64,000 nucleotides of DNA, taken from assembly GCA_016271365.2 (NCBI GenBank), contig CM057451.1, positions 367,867,501 to 367,931,500 of the forward strand. The letters run 5' to 3'. Below are positions 1-11,785 of the stretch, piece by piece. The notes below the pieces were generated by a model, which searched no databases, was not told where the DNA came from, and saw nothing but the letters and a program-made list of their open reading frames with translations. A program made the position numbers and the translations under genes. Every line of letters begins with the position of its first letter. The stretch's first letter is position 1. This DNA comes from Neoceratodus forsteri (taxonomy: Eukaryota > Chordata > Ceratodontiformes > Ceratodontidae).

Positions 1-40
1 CCACCAAGTAGAGGTTCTGAGAGGGGCAGGTTAGAGGTTC

Positions 41-136
41 TATATAGCAAGACTCCATTAGAAGAAACAACATTACTAAGGTGAGTAATTTTTCTTCAAA
101 CAACATGAAGTCTTGCTATATTATAGACATTAGCAG
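41..136 (-). repeat. Internal complementary region of DIRS A
   Basis: Two joined blocks are visible. Bases 41-90 correspond to the reverse complement of the left end of this subfamily, seen intact in G at 59596-59655. Bases 95-136 are the exact reverse complement of the right end of A (5157-5198). In DIRS elements this region is thought to template completion of both termini and formation of the circular intermediate. The switch point lies near 91-96. Confidence 0.85.
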
Positions 137-1210
137 AATATACAGCAGTACCTCCATGGAGGAGGGCAGAACCTACTTAGGAATAGGCTCTGAAGAACAG
201 CTGTGCAGACCGAGCATCTCTCCTGGCCTGGACATCCAGGGAGTAATGCTTGGTAAAAGTGTATACCGCTTTCCAAGTAGCAGCCTGGCAAATCTCTAAT
301 AAAGGGATATCTCTGGCAGCAGCTAGAGACGCAGCTGTACCCCTGGTAGAATGAGCCCTCAAACCGGGGGGGGGGCTCTGCCCACTTTCTGATAACAAAA
401 TTGGATACAAGAGACAATCCACCTGGATATTGATCTCTTAGTGGCAGGTTTGCCTTTCCCAACTTCACCATAGGTAAGGAAAAGTTGGAGGATTCGAACT
501 CAGACCTTTGGTACGCCTATATAATAACTAAGAGCTCTTAACATCCAGGTTGTGCAACCTCCTCTCACCCAAGAGGAGTGATCAGTGAAAATACTGGAAG
601 GGAGATAGATTGATTAAGATGGAAATCTGAAACCACCTTAGGCAAAACTTCCTATTAGTCCTAAGGACTACCTTATCCCTGTGGAAAGAAATAAAGTCAG
701 TCTCCACTGACAAGGCTTGCAATTCACTTATGCGCCTGGCAGAAGTGATAGCCACTAGAAAAACAGTTTTCCAAGTTAGTACTTAAGCTCTGCAGAAGAC
801 AGAGGTTCAAAAAGGGGTTGCATTAACTGGGCAATGCAAACATTAAGGTCCCAAGCAGGGGCCGGTTCCCGAAAGGGAGGATTAGTATGGAGTAATCCCT
901 TAAAAAACTTGGAAAACACAGGATGAGAGGAAAGAGGGGATGACTTTCCTGCTGACACAAAAGCAGACACAGCTGCCAGATGAACTCTCAGCGTAGCTGG
1001 TCTGAGACCCAAGGAATTAAGATGTACCATGTAATCTAACAAAATGGGAAATTCAGCAGATTCTGGGGAAATATTTTTCCCAGCACACCAAATGGAAAAC
1101 CTTTTCCATTTAGAACTATAAGTAGCTCTAGTGGAAGGCTTCTGGAAGCCTTTAGGATCTCAAGAACACCCTGAGAGAGGTGTAAATCAGCAACTCTAAC
1201 TCCTCAAGAG
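137..1210 (-). pseudogene. Tyrosine recombinase of DIRS A, frameshifted
   Basis: The enzyme would integrate circular DIRS cDNA in place of a DDE integrase. The C-terminal part is open at 177-422 and shows the H-x-x-R box as AHSTRGTA, followed by the TFTKHY segment with the nucleophilic tyrosine. The N-terminal SAM-like part (LDYMVHLNSLGLRPATLRVHL) is in a separate frame at 776-1042. The segment between is interrupted, so no continuous protein is possible. The gene starts near the end of the pol gene; the LEELE segment lies close to the overlap. Neighbouring copies C, D and G align throughout, which fixes its limits to within tens of bases. Confidence 0.85.
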
Positions 1211-3010
1211 CCAGGCCTTGAGGTTGAGGGATTTGAGGTCCGATACCAAACCCTTCCCTGGGCACAAGTCAACAGATTGTGATTCCTGGGGAGGCACAGG
1301 GGAAGATAGACTGTCAGAGACAGAAGGAGTGGGTACCAGGGCTGCCTGGCCCAATCCGGGGCAATCAGAATCACCCTGCAAGGCTGAGATCTGATTTTGA
1401 CTAGTACTTTGAATAGGAGAGGAAAGGAGGGGAAAGCATAGAGGAACTTCCCCTCCCAATCCAGAAGAAGGGCATCCAGAGGAACTGAGCCCAGCACTGG
1501 AGGCCTGCAACAGAACAGAGGAAGTCTGTGATTGTCTGGGGCTGCAAAAAGATCTATCTGAGGGATGCCCCACCTGGCAAAAACTATCCCCAGCACTTGA
1601 GGATCCAGGGACCATTCGTGATGGCCCTGGGAAGTCCTGCTGAGGGCATCCGCTAGGACACTGTCCTTCCCTGGAAGATGAACTGCTATGAGGGAAGTGT
1701 TCAGGAATAGGCCAGAGACCACAACTTCATTGCCTCGTGCACAAGGTCAAGACCGAGTGCCCCGCTTGCTTGATGTACCACATTGTTGTGGTGTTGTCTG
1801 TTCTGACTTGTATCACCTTGTCGTGACAGATGCAGAAAAAGCTTGAAAAGCTAAAAGACAGCTCTGAGTTCCAGCAAATTGATGTGGAGCAGAGATTCCT
1901 GGGGACCAAACTCCTGAGTGGAAAGGTCGCCCATGTGGGCTCCACAACCCAGAAGGGAAGCATCTGTAGTGAGAGTCAAGTCGAGAAGGGGAATGAAGGG
2001 GACCCCGCTTTAATTGCTCTGATCCTGCCACCACTGGAGAGCTAGGATCAAGGTTCGAGTCACTGGGACCAACTTGGAAAGGGGGTCTTTCTCTGAGACC
2101 AAAAGGTTCTCAAGTGAAACTGAATGTCTCTCTCTGAAATCTGGCTCCTGCACAACAGCTGTGGATGCAGCCATGTGCCCCAGGAGCTGCGAAAGTGTCT
2201 TGCTGGTCGAGAGACCTGCAGAGTGAAGGAAGAGGCCAGAGCCACTAAATTCCTTACCCTTTCTGGGGAAGGGAGGCTCTGGCTAGCTTTGTGTCCAATT
2301 CTGCCCCTATAAAGGTGAGTACCTGGACTGGTTCCAGAACCGACTTTGGTAGGTTTAGCAGAAAACCCAGGAGGTGAGAAGCTGCTGGGTGACCTGCAGG
2401 TGAGATTTACCTGTTCTGGGACTGGCCTACAATGAGCCAGTCGCTCTGATAGGGAAAACAGCAATCCTCTGCCTCCTTAAGTGGGCCACTGCCACTGCTA
2501 GACACTTTGTGAATACCCTTGGAGCAGAGGTGAGGCCGAAGGGCATTGCTCTGAACTGGTAATGACCTGAGGGCAGTTCGAATCTGAGGTACTTTCGATG
2601 GGATCTTCTGATTAGGACATGGAAATAGGGCATCCTTGAGGTCCAGGGAGGCTAGCCAGTCCCCTGGCCTTAGGGAAGGTAAAATCATTGCCAGAGTTAC
2701 CATTTTGAACTTGGTTTCAAAAGATGCTTGTTCAGATATCTGAGATCTAAAATGGGCCGCCATTCTCCTGTCTTTTTTGGGGTAAGGAAGTATCTGAATA
2801 CAGACCCCTGCCCTGATGCAGGGGAGGAACCCTTTCTACTGCTCTGAGAGCTAACAGGGATGAGACCTCTGTTTCCAGAGCGAGGGTCTCTGAAGCACTT
2901 GCAGGTAGAAAAGGTCTGCTTCTCAACTTGGAAAACTTTTTGAAGCTGAGAACCAGACCCTGGCTTACTACTTCCAGAACCCACTTGTCTGAGGTTAAAG
3001 AAGCCCAATT
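1204..3010 (-). pseudogene. RT / RNase H / methylase-like polyprotein of DIRS A, broken
   Basis: Reverse transcriptase blocks appear in order: a WRPILDLRYLNKHLL block near 2750, LDLKDA near 2640, and RAMPFGLTSAPRVFTKCLA near 2520. The catalytic YLDD is lost: the homologous codons near 2440-2450 read Y-Q-S-D or shift frame. The RNase H region keeps LPGKDSVLADALSR near 1650. Downstream, the region IDLFAAPDNH through RVILIAPDWARQPWYPLLL (about 1580-1330) matches the DIRS C-terminal domain usually described as DAM-methylase-like. Multiple frameshifts separate these blocks, so the protein is dead. Confidence 0.85.
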
Positions 3011-3074
3011 CTGACTGAAGTAAGCCAGCCTGCCCCCCCCAACTGGTACAGGAGAATCGGCCCTGGGCACCCCA

Positions 3075-4650
3075 TCAAGGTGCCCGTTTCGTGGGAGCTT
3101 TAGGCTGGGGGTGGAGCAGGTCTGCCCACCCCTCGCCTGCCCCTGCCTCTGAAGAAGCCCTCTGAGCATAGGCAGAGGAGGCCTGAGTCTGGTAGAAAGG
3201 CCTGTGAAAAGGCCTCACCCTACCCCTGGGGGCATGCTTTTGAGGAGTGGCTTGCCGCCTCTTAGCCTGGGCACTCTTGTAAGTAGTCTTATATTCATCC
3301 ATCTTCTTCATGTAATTCTCTGTCTGCTCTCCAAACAGAGAATTTCCCACCACAGGAAAATCCATAGCCTTAGTCTGGGTATCCTCAGACAAACTAGTAC
3401 ACCTGAGCCAGGCCAACCCACGAAAAGCTACAGATGTGGCCATGACCCTAGAGGAAACATCATTAACATCCACAGCAGCATGAAACTGAACCTTAGAGGC
3501 TTCAATGCCATCAGCAGCCACCTGTTCTAGTTCACTAGCCAGCTGGCCATGGGCCTGCTTGGCCAATTGCATAACAGTATCCCATCTAGATTTCTGATAC
3601 CTAGCTACATAAGCCATATAATTTGCTTGCCTGAGTCCCAGAGAGGCTGCCATATATTGTTTTTGCCATGGCATCAATCTTCCTGAATCCTTTGTCAGGA
3701 GGATGTAGCCAAGGGAATATTAGCTTTATCACAGGCAGCAGCCTGAACTACCCCAACATGACTCCATTGCTGAGAAAGGAATTCTGTATCAGGGCCTGAC
3801 AATGTATACCTTCTGTCCATCTTTTTATCTACAGGAGGCACAGAATTAGGAGCTTTTAAAATTTTAATTGTTTGTTTCCTAAAAGACTTATGTAAAGGAA
3901 CAGACAATCTCCTAGACTCTGGAATATCCATCATTTCTACAAAATCAGGCTCCTCTTGCTCAACCACAGCCTCTTCTAAAGGAAGCTGGAGGGTTTCAGC
4001 AACTTTTTTATAAAACATAAAATGAGATGGGGACTCAGACAGCATAGGGGGAGATTCTAAAGGTATGTCTGGGGAGATGTCCAGTTCAATGGGCACACCA
4101 GACCTTCCCAGCCACATTCATACTGTTCATAATCCTCCTCCTCCTCTGGTTCATAAAATTCCTCAATATCATAATCCTGAACCACTGGGACCGGACGAAC
4201 CGACCTTTACCAGATAGTGGTGGTTCGGACGGACCCTGAGATAGTGACTGGACAATTTGTATGGCTTTTGTTATCTCTGCAGCAGTTGGAGAAGGAATTT
4301 GGGCTCCAGACCTGCTGATTTTCTTGTTTTCTTTACTGGAATTGGTTCCTCAGAACCAGCTTTTCTTTGTCCGAGGAAGTCTGGCCCTGGTCAGAGGGCA
4401 CTCCCTCTGGTTCGGTTGGCACCAACCGGGCTGGCCATCCGGTCAGCGGACTTTTTCTTTTGTTCCTGAGCCTGCCCAATCTTTTTTCCAGGGTGGCTGC
4501 AGGAAATTTTACATACCTGGCAGTCTGACTGGAGGTGGTCAAACCCAGACAATAAACAGTGGTGTGTGGGTCAGCCTTGGCAAAGACTTCCCACAAACAT
4601 CACAGTGTTGAAACCCAGTGGGCCCGTTTTTCTTTGGGTTTCTCAGACAT
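3075..4650 (-). pseudogene. gag-like structural gene of DIRS A, frameshifted
   Basis: The start is taken at 4648-4650, giving MSEKPK, the same start context as in B (8960) and D (46003). The zinc-knuckle segment near 4600-4500 is shifted here but clear in the homologues. Two longer open stretches remain: 3695-4117, with LSESPSHFMFYKKVAETLQLP, and 3075-3677, with KQYMAASLGLRQANYMAY and a basic Gln/Arg/Pro-rich tail. Function is inferred from position and from the Cys/His cluster; DIRS gag proteins are poorly characterised. Confidence 0.75.
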
Positions 4651-5030
4651 AATGCCAGCCCAACCAAAAACTTGCCCTTTTAACGGCAGTGCCAGGCAAG
4701 ACACCCTTATCGGTTCCTAACCGTGTCAGTATTGGAAAACGATAAATCCGCTTTTTTAGCACCGATAAGAACCGGAACCGTGACTCTAAAATAGTAACTT
4801 TAGTTTTAAATGAGTTTTAACCCACTGATCGGTTCAAAACCGAACCGATAACTTACAAGTTCCACACAGACAAAACCTTCATTTACTTACGGTTACCACA
4901 GATAGAGCTTGAACCGAACGGTTTTGCGGTTAAAATAAAACTATTCTCGGTTAAATCCAACCGAGAAAACACTTTTTAAACCGAGAAATGAACTGAGCAG
5001 AAGGAGAAATCTCCGGAGCGACTGTTCACT
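4651..5030 (-). promoter_or_regulatory. 5' leader of DIRS A with AACCG-motif cluster
   Basis: Between the gag start and the right terminal repeat I see at least a dozen AACCG or CGGTT pentamers (about 4700-4985), many in head-to-head pairs such as gatcggttcaaaaccgaac. Leaders of B (8990-9250) and D (46040-46340) carry a similar cluster. CpG-containing motifs normally decay in vertebrate repeats. A role as host transcription-factor sites is inference only. Confidence 0.5.
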
Positions 5031-5198
5031 GAGGCGGAGTAAAGAATCTGACAGTTCAAGTTTGAAATGACACAGATAGAGCTGCTCTCGTGCCAAAATT
5101 CTATTTTGGAATGGTTTTAACCATTTCACTCCGGGCAGTTCTAGAGCTGGATCAAACTGCTAATGTCTATAATATAGCAAGACTTCATGTTGTTTGAA
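5031..5198 (-). repeat. Right inverted terminal repeat of DIRS A
   Basis: About 165 bases match, in reverse complement, the left terminal repeat of the same subfamily in G (59635-59795). It contains a hairpin at 5093-5109 (ccaaaat, tct, attttgg) in the position where other subfamilies have a hairpin of different sequence. The outer edge reads gttgtttgaa. Confidence 0.85.
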
Positions 5199-5480
5199 GA
5201 GAGAGGGCTTACCTGCTGAAATAAAAGCAGACACAGCTGCCAGATGCACTTTTAGGTAGCTGGTCTCAGCCCCAAGGTATTTAAGTGGACCATATAATCC
5301 AGGACTGTGGGTAAATCAGCAGATTCTGGGAAATATGCTTTCCAGAGCACCATATGGAAAACCTCTTCCATTTGGAATTATAAGTAGCCCTGGTGGAAGG
5401 TTTCTGAAGCCTTCAGGATATCCATTACACTTTGGGAGAGGTGTAGATCAGCAAACTCTAACTCTTCAAGAGCCAGGCCT
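5199..5480 (-). pseudogene. Tyrosine recombinase N-terminus of DIRS B (cut by element A)
   Basis: Only the first ~90 codons of the recombinase remain right of the A insertion. The stretch aligns with D at 42280-42560: the segment for the LEELEFADLHLSQ start is at about 5470-5420, and the leucine-rich SAM-like part follows toward 5210. No catalytic residue lies in this portion, so on its own it is a fragment. Confidence 0.8.
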
Positions 5481-7265
5481 TGAGATTGAGAGATTTGAGG
5501 CTTGGGTACCAAACTCTCCCCTGAGCACAGGTTAACAGGTTGTGATTCCTGGGAAGACACAGGGGAAGATGGACTGCTAAGGACAGTAGGAGTGGATACC
5601 AGGGTTGTCTGGCCCAATCTGGAGCAATCAGGATCATCTTGCAGGGTTGAGATCTGATTTTGACTAGCACTTGAACAGGAGAGGGAAGGGGGGAAAAGCA
5701 TAGAGAAACTTCCCTTCCTAATTGAGAACTAAGGCATCCAGAGGGACTGAGCCCAACACTGGGGCCTGCAGCAAAAAGGGAAGTTGGTGATTGTCTGGGC
5801 TGCAAAAGATCTATTCATGGGTGCCCCATCTGGCAAATATCACCTCTAAGACTAGGGGGTCCAGTGACCATTTGTGATGGCCCTGGGAAATCCTGCTGAG
5901 AGCATCTGCCAGGACATTGTCCTTGCCTGGGAGGTGAACTGCCGTAAGGGAGGTGTTCAGGGAGTAAGCCAGAGACCACAACTTCATTGCTTCGGTGCAC
6001 AAGGCCGTAGACCGAGTGCCCCCTTGCTTGTTGATGTACCACATTGTGGTGGTGTTGTCTGTTCTGACCTGTACAACTTTGTTCTGAACAGACTTGGAAA
6101 AAGCTTGAAGTGCTAGAAAAACTGCTCTGAGTTCCAACAGATTGATGTGGAGCAGAGATTCCTGAGGGAACCACAATCCCTGGGTAGCGAGGTTGCCCAT
6201 GTGAGCTCCCCACCCCAAGAGGGATGCATCTGTAGTAAGGATTAAGAAATGAGACTGAGTGACAAAAGGAACCCCTTGTCTCAGATTGCTCTGATCCTGT
6301 CACCACTGTAGGGCCTGGATCAGGGTTCGAGTCACTGGGATCAATTTGGTTAGAGGGTCTTTCCTTTGAGACCAAAAGGCTCTCAAATGGAACTGGATGT
6401 CCCTCATCTGAAATCTTGCTCCCTGCACTACTGCTGTAGAAGCAGCCATGTGCCCCAGGAGCTGTAGAAAATGCCTTGCTGGTCGAGAGACCTGCAGGGT
6501 GAATGAGGAGGCCAGAGAGACCAGGGTCTTTGCCCTGTCCAAAGGAAGGAAGGCTCTGGCTTTCTGTGTTTAGCTCTGCGCCTATGAAGGTGAGGAGCTG
6601 GACAGGCTCTAGAACTGACTTTGAAAGATTCAGAAGGAAACCTAGAGAGGTGAGCAGTTGCTGAGTTATCTGTAGATGTAACTTGACTTGGTCTGGAGAC
6701 TGGCCTACTATGAGCCAGTCATCCAGGTAAGGGAAGATGGCAATTTTTTGCCTTCTTAGGGAAGCAACTGCTACTGCCAGGCATTTTGTGAATACCCTTG
6801 GAGCAGAGGTGAGGCCAAAGGGCATTGCTCTGAACTGGTAATGGCCTGAGGGCAGCTCGAACCTGAGGTACTTTCGAAGGGAGCTTCTGATGAGAATATG
6901 GAAGTAGGCATCCTTGAAGTCCAGGGACGCTAGCCAGTCCCCTGGCCTTACAGAGGGTAGGATAATTCCCAGAGTCACCATTTTGAATTTTGGTTTTAAA
7001 AGGTGCTTGTTTAAATATCTGAGATCCAGGATGGGCCACCATTCTCCTGTCTTTTTTGGGGGTAAGGAAGTACCTGGAGTACAACCCTTTGCCCTGGTGT
7101 AGGGGTGGAACCCTTTCCACAGCTCTGAGAGCCAGGAGGGAAGAGACCTCTGCCGATAGGGCAAGTGCCTCTGGTGGATTTGCAGGTGGAAAGGATCTGG
7201 TTCTCATCTTTGGAAATTTTTTGAAGCCGAGAACCAGTCCCTGGCTTACTACTTCCAGGACCCAC
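5460..7265 (-). pseudogene. RT / RNase H / methylase-like polyprotein of DIRS B
   Basis: This is one of the better preserved copies. From about 7160 to 6560 a single frame holds the RT palm: WPILDLRYLNKHLLKP, SLDFKDAYFHI, AMPFGLTSAPRVFTKCLAVA and the catalytic FPYLDDWLIVG (YLDD codons at 6717-6728). The frame then shifts after LNTESQSLPSF. RNase H resumes in another frame at 5811-6218 with LLELRAVFLALQAF, DNTTTMWYINKQGG and LPGKDNVLADALSRI. The methylase-like tail runs to about 5460 in a third frame. The RT active site is intact but the polyprotein is not continuous. Confidence 0.9.
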
Positions 7266-7334
7266 TTGTCTGATGTCAGAGACTTCCAGTCCTGGACAAA
7301 GTAAGCCAGCCTGCCCCCTACACGTAGCTGAGAA

Positions 7335-8960
7335 TTGGCCCTGGCAACCCCATCAGGGTGCCTGCTTGGCAGGAGCATTGGGCTGAGGGGTGGAAGCAGG
7401 CCTGCTTGTACCCCGTCTGCCTCTCCCTCTAAAGAACCCCCTCTGGGCATAAGCAGAAGAGGAGGCCTGGGCTTGGTAAAAAGGCCTATGAAAAGGCCTG
7501 CCCCTGCCCCTGGAAAGCTGCCTTTGAGGAGTGGCCTGCCTTTCCTTGGCCTGTGCACTCCTATAGGTGGTCCTATACTCATCCATTTTCTTCACGCAAT
7601 TCTCTGTCTGCTCCCCAAACAGAGAATTACCCACAACAGGAAAATCCATGGCCTTAGTCTGGGTATCCTGTGACAGGCTAATACTCTGAGCCAAGCCATT
7701 CTGCGAAGTGCCACAGATGTAGCCATGACTCTTGATGACACATCATTAGAGTCCACTGCAGCATGGAATTGCACCTTGGATGCCTCAATACCATCAGCAG
7801 CCACCTACTCCAGCTCCTTGGCAAGCTGGCCAGGGACCTGTTTTGCTAGAGCCATAACAGTACCCCATCTGTATTTCTGATATCTAGCAACATAAGCCAT
7901 ATAATTTGCCTGTCTGAGTCCCAAGGATGCTGCCATGTACTGTTTCTTTGCCATGGCATCAATCCTCCTGGAGTCCTTGTCAGCGGGTGTGAAGCCAAGG
8001 GAATATTTGCCTTGTCACAGGCTGCAGCCTGCACTACCCCAACATGGCTGCATTGTTGTGTAAGGAACTCCATATCAGAGCCTGACAATGTGTACCTCTT
8101 GTCCATTCTCTTATCCACAGGAGGTATAGTGTGAGGAGTTTTTAGAATTTTAACTGTCTGTTTCCCAAAAGATTTATGCAAAGGAATAGTCTCCTAGACT
8201 CTGGGATATCCATCATTTCCACATAGTCAGGCTCCTCTTGATCATCCACACCTTCCTCCACAGGGAGCTGGAGGGTTTCAGCCACTTTCTTGTAAAACAT
8301 AAAATGAGAAGGGGATTCAGAAAGCCTAGGAGGAGACACTCCTGAAGGTCTGTCTGGGGAGATGTCCAGGTCAATGGGCACATCCAGACTTTCAAATCCA
8401 CATTCACTTTCCTCATACTCCTCTTCCCCCTCCATAATATGTTCATAATATTCCTCTAAATCATACTCTTGAACCAGTGGAACCGGCCGAACCGGACGCT
8501 TACCTGATGGTGCAGGTTCGGTCGGAACCGGGGAAAGTGACTGGACAATTTTAATCGCTTTGGCTGTTTCTTCAGCGGTTGGAGAGGAAAGTTTTGGCTC
8601 CACACCAGCTGATTTCCTAGTCCTTTTTGCTGGAACCGACTCCTCAGAGTCGGATCTCCTTTTGCCTGAGGAAGTCTCGCCCTGGTCAGAGGGCACTCCC
8701 TCCGGTTCGGTTGGAACCGAACCGAGCTGGCCATCCGGTTCAGCGGACTTTTTGGCCTCCCTTTCTATGAGCCTACCAACTCTCTTTTCCAGGGTAGCTG
8801 CAGGAAAATTTTTACAAATCTGGCAGCCTGCACTGAAGTGGTCAAACCCCAGACAATAAACACAGGTGGTGCGGGGGTCAGCCTTGGCAAAGACTTCCCC
8901 ACAGACACTGCAGTGTTGAAACCCAGTGGGCCTGGTTTTTCTTTTGGGTTTCTCAGACAT
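7335..8960 (-). pseudogene. gag-like gene of DIRS B
   Basis: The start is at 8958-8960 (MSEKPKRK), chosen because A, B and D all share it; an upstream in-frame Met exists at 8978. The N-terminus shows a Cys/His cluster, FQHCSVCGE, CVYCLG and CQICKNF, spaced as a double zinc knuckle. An acidic, proline-rich middle follows, then LSESPSHFMFYKKVAETLQ. The frame is open to about 8142 (272 codons) and then shifts. Later blocks are at 7846-8181, 7592-7804 and 7353-7694, the last ending in an RGRGRPFHRPFYQ-type basic tail. It would bind the element RNA in a particle; this role is inferred from family position. Confidence 0.8.
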
Positions 8961-9499
8961 AGTGCCAGTCCTAACCAAACTTACCCGTTTATGGCAATCC
9001 GCCAGGTAAGACCCTCTTATCGGTTCCGTGGAAAAAAACCGTAATAAAATCCGCTTTTAGAACCAATAAGAACCAGTAACCACACTTCAAATGACAGATT
9101 AATATATTTTAAATAACCTGATCGTTCAAACCGAACCGATAACCTGCTACAAGTTCCACACAGAATAGAAATTAATGTAAAACCTATCTAGTACTCACAA
9201 ATACCACAGACAGAGTCTGAACCGACCGTATGTTTAAATTGTTCGAAAACTAAGAAAACAATACTTTAACCGACAAAATGAACTGAGCAGAAGGAGAAAT
9301 CTCCGGAGCGACTGTTCAGTGAGGCGGAGTAAAGAATCTGATGGTTTGAGTTTGAAGAACAACAGACAGAGTTTCAATCGAGCTCGAGCTCAGCGTTCCA
9401 TGCCTGGCATGGAAAGTTAACTCTTTCACCTCCGGAGCAGTTCGAAGGTTGGGACTCACTGCATATGTCATAATATAGCAAGACTTCATGTTGTTTGAA
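8961..9499 (-). repeat. 5' leader and right inverted terminal repeat of DIRS B
   Basis: 8961-9320 is an untranslated leader with repeated AACCG/CGGTT motifs. About 9330-9499 is the terminal repeat. It includes the palindromic gagctcgagctc (9380-9391) and a perfect hairpin at 9396-9414 (ttccatgcctggcatggaa). The end at 9499 is defined by comparison with A, C and D. Confidence 0.8.
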
Positions 9500-11785
9500 T
9501 CTGTCTTTTCCAAGGTGACTTCCCACTGATACCACAGTGAGTTTTCAGTACCAGTTTGTACTTCAGGGAGTGGGATCTCTGCCAAGAAGGCTACAACCTT
9601 TGTCCCTTGACATCAATGAAGAGTGACAGGAATTTGAGGGGAGGCTTTCTAAGGAGGCGACAGAAGCACAGACAGTAGTGGGATTCAAACTGACATTAGA
9701 GAAGTATCGGGGGCGAAAAAGCATAACTGGACATAACTGCTAAGGCACCACATCTGACTGGCCATCCGTCTTTTCAGTCACAATCCTAGTATGTTACTAA
9801 TCTATAGGCTCCTGCAAATTATCAGCACTGGAATTAAAGAAAAACTGCACCTCATAGCTTGAAAATCTGTATTTGTTTCCATGCCAACAGACAACTCTTC
9901 CTGCACCCGTTGAGGATATATGCACTTGATTTCTTTTGTTTTCACTGTTCATGCTAGTCCCCTGTAATTATCCTAGGGGTCTCCATTTTATGGTTGTTGA
10001 AATCTCACTGTCCATGAGATCTGCATTAGCATATGAGAATATAATGCCACAGCACCCATTTATGCTGTGTATCTCTATGATTATCTGGAAACACACAAAT
10101 TGAATGCACTTCAAAAGGAAGAACCTTGCATTACAACTCAAACAGTTTGCAAAGCCAGTTGAAGGTAAATGTGGTATTGCACATCTTGCTGTAACTTCTT
10201 TTGTTGAACTCTAATTAAGCAGACAGGCCTACTATGGAGTCTAAAGGCTGCTAACATCATGTTCTCGTATGCAAACACAGCTTCTGGGGTCAAAGAGATT
10301 TCAACAACCAGAAAATAAGAGACCCCAGGACAGTTACAGGGTCTATCTAGTATGAACAATGAAAATACACAAAAACAGTCACATAAATCCCTAACAGCTA
10401 CACAAAAAGAGTTGTCTGCTGACAAGGAAACAAAATTTACAAGATATGTGGGTGTAGTTTTCCTTTAAATGGTTATGTTGTCTCCAGACCATTCTCTAGG
10501 TTTTACATACCCAGCCAATCAGTTGCAGAACAGCGGCTTGATAGTGTTCGGGGACTTAGGGCCATGCTGTCAAAATGATTTTGCTTATGTTGTGCCTGCA
10601 ACAAAAAATCACTGGAGGATAACTCCCAGAGCCAATACTGTAATCCCACGGAAGGAAGCATGTTTCTAAACTTATTGAAAAGCAGTCTGAGTGACTGTTT
10701 ACCTTGTTAGGGCCATCCAACAGTAGAAGACAAAGATGGATTTTGACAAAATTAACATTTTCTTGCAAGAGTTTCTGATTTATGCAAAAATTTGATCTTT
10801 TAAATGGTTATTCCATTTTTTTCTTCTGTGACTTGGTGATGATGTAAGCACCCTTTTTATGCACCAAACCTGAAAGTATTATGGTTGTCATGCTCAGTCA
10901 CAAAGGATGGCAATGCAAAAAGGAAGGGACAAAAACTGTCACCATTCTGCACAGAGATGGGGTTAAGGATCCTGTCACAGAGATTGTAAGGGATATCACA
11001 CTTTGAGAATCGCTCTGCAAGCCATTTGCATGGTGGCCTCCGTTCCTTCCTTGCACCCTAAGATACACATCTGCATCTGTGCAAGGAAGGCACATGATCC
11101 TCTTTCAGCAGTAGCACCAGTCACGTAAACTGACAATAGGGCCCTGAGCAGGGAAAATCCTGATAGAAAATGTTTGCGTAGCAGTTGCTGTGGTACATAA
11201 CTGAATTTGAGTAGCATTAAGAACAACATGTGTAGCATTTTGCTTGAAATCTTGTGTAAAGCAACTGTTCACTTCTGGATGAAATCAGATGCATAACAGG
11301 GTACTGCTATGCATAAACAATTTTGTGAAGCAGCTTGAGATTTGTGTAGCTTTTTCCTAAGCAATTCTTGGTCAAATGTTCACTGGCCCCTAATGTCCTC
11401 TCTTGTAGTGCAACTATTTTCTACTGGATTACAAGGTTAGAATCCTGCAGAATGTGCTGTGTGGTTTGTTTATGTGGACTGCTATTCTCCTGTAATTCAC
11501 ACAACGATTCTTTCCCAAGGATACATCCAAGCAGCGCAGCACATGATTCCTTCTCATCATCCTTCTCTGGGTCCAGCTCCTATACCACACATCGTAACCC
11601 ATACGATACAGTGTGTGTGCATGCATGTATGCCTGTTAGCAAGCAAGCAAGTTGTTTAATGCACACAAGAAAAACAGCACACACATGTAACACTCCTTTT
11701 ATGTGTAGTTTTTGTTTGATACAGGTTTTTACTCCTCTAATTGCCTACCTGTCCCATTATGCACTGGTCCACTCAGCCCTATCAC
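9500..11785. other. Anonymous AT-rich sequence, no gene recognised
   Basis: I see no convincing coding region. The open stretch at 10138-10425 (minus, 95 codons) has no domain I recognise. Short tracts near 11618-11655 repeat gcatg and gcaag units. This may be old unique sequence or decayed repeat. Confidence 0.5.

Larger units (their letters stand above)
1..5198 (-). mobile_element. DIRS-type retrotransposon A (left end outside window)
   Basis: Read on the minus strand it carries a gag-like gene, an RT/RNase H/methylase-like gene and a tyrosine recombinase, which is the DIRS order. The right inverted terminal repeat ends at 5198. The 42 bases at 5157-5198 are an exact reverse complement of 95-136, the second half of its internal complementary region. 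By comparison with element G, about 0.5 kb of its 3' end lies left of base 1. To the right the sequence passes directly into the recombinase region of element B, so A is nested in B. It belongs to the same subfamily as G, sharing the outer edge containing tatattatgaca-like sequence. All genes are broken. Confidence 0.9.
5199..9499 (-). mobile_element. DIRS-type retrotransposon B, 5' two-thirds
   Basis: The right end is intact at 9499 (gttgtttgaa). The left side starts abruptly inside the recombinase gene where element A is inserted; the rest of B should lie left of A, outside the window. The body is closest to element D. The right terminal repeat has D-like inner sequence, including the hairpin at 9396-9414, but an A-like outer edge (tcataatatagc). 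Confidence 0.88.

Noticed and set aside
10138..10425. 95-codon open frame on the minus strand in anonymous sequence
   Set aside because: No recognised domain, no repeat family support, and the length is compatible with chance in AT-rich sequence.
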